Assembly (NCBI GenBank): GCA_015657435.1
Contig: JADLKH010000003.1
Span: forward strand, 323,865 to 329,966
DNA from: Synergistales bacterium
GTDB lineage: Bacteria; Synergistota; Synergistia; Synergistales; 79-D21
Length of the DNA: 6,102 nucleotides
Direction: 5' to 3'
The notes under the pieces were generated by a model. That model was given only the letters and a program-made list of their open reading frames with translations. It made no database searches and was not told the origin of the DNA. The translations under genes were made by a program, and so were the position numbers. Each line of letters opens with the position of its first letter. Position 1 is the stretch's first letter. Shown piece after piece: positions 5,934 through 6,102 of the stretch.

Positions 5934-6102
5934 GGGGCTTTCCTCCAGGGGCGAAAGTACAGCACGCCTTCCAGCGCCAGGGCCGGAAGCAGGGCCAGCT
6001 CTGGAAGGAGGCCCAGAAACACCGTCAGGAAAAGGTGCAGCAGCAGGGCGGCGGAAAGCGGCACGAACAGGGCCCGGGGCCTCGGGTTGCGGATCACGTA
6101 GA
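5930..6102 (-). CDS. C-terminal end of an unidentified integral membrane protein
   Basis: An open frame enters from the window edge and ends at a TGA (5932-5930) that overlaps the kinase start as ATGA. The last 56 residues are visible. After a basic stretch (RNPRPRA) there are two strongly hydrophobic segments, at about residues 10-32 and 33-49 of the visible part, split by PEL, and then a positively charged tail, YFRPWRKAP. This looks like a helical hairpin closing with a cytoplasmic tail. The 4-nt overlap implies co-transcription and translational coupling with the kinase, so it could be an accessory sensor or transporter component. I do not recognise the family. Confidence 0.75.
   Translation of the reverse strand, partial: YVIRNPRPRALFVPLSAALLLHLFLTVFLGLLPELALLPALALEGVLYFRPWRKAP

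Noticed and set aside
1..6102. CRISPR arrays, tRNA or rRNA genes, insertion sequences
   Set aside because: No regularly spaced repeats, cloverleaf, rRNA-like stretch or transposase motifs were seen; almost all of the window is accounted for by six minus-strand genes.

Overview
The window is a GC-rich bacterial segment in which every supported gene reads on the minus strand, so gene order runs from high to low coordinates. The compact operons, strong Shine-Dalgarno sites, an NtrB/NtrC-type two-component pair and a sigma-54 factor point to a Gram-negative-type bacterium. An amino-acid-fermenting or syntrophic lineage such as Synergistota or Desulfobacterota would fit, but this is a low-confidence guess because nothing in the window is a phylogenetic marker.

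Region 1 (6102 down to 2084) is a tightly packed regulatory operon. It holds the C-terminal end of an unidentified membrane protein, a membrane-bound sensor histidine kinase (ATGA overlap), an NtrC-family response regulator with an intact GAFTGA loop (4-nt gap), and a sigma-54 factor (3-nt gap, same reading frame). One operon therefore encodes the sensor, the ATP-driven activator and the sigma factor that activator needs. The sigma factor is unusual: it is short, has a glutamine-poor Region I, and has an RpoN box changed at six of ten normally near-invariant positions.

Region 2 (2083 to 1862) is a 222-bp regulatory gap. It contains a correctly spaced -24/-12 (GG-N10-GC) sigma-54 promoter facing the next gene. 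It also has two copies of a 16-bp imperfect dyad, 14/16 identical and 95 bp apart: one at an enhancer-like distance, the other overlapping the -24 element. An 8-bp inverted repeat has its downstream arm over the ribosome-binding site of the next gene.

Region 3 (1861 to 1) is the probable target operon. It has an NRAMP-superfamily transporter that lacks the canonical metal-binding DPGN and MPH motifs, a strong rho-independent terminator, and then the start of pxpB, a 5-oxoprolinase subunit cut off by the window edge. The pairing resembles Bacillus ycsG-kipI, where an NRAMP-like gene sits in the 5-oxoproline utilisation cluster.

The working model is inferred. The kinase senses a signal outside the cytoplasm and phosphorylates the regulator. 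The regulator binds the repeated dyads and activates the co-encoded divergent sigma-54 at the promoter at about 1910-1923, switching on uptake and cleavage of 5-oxoproline or a related compound.
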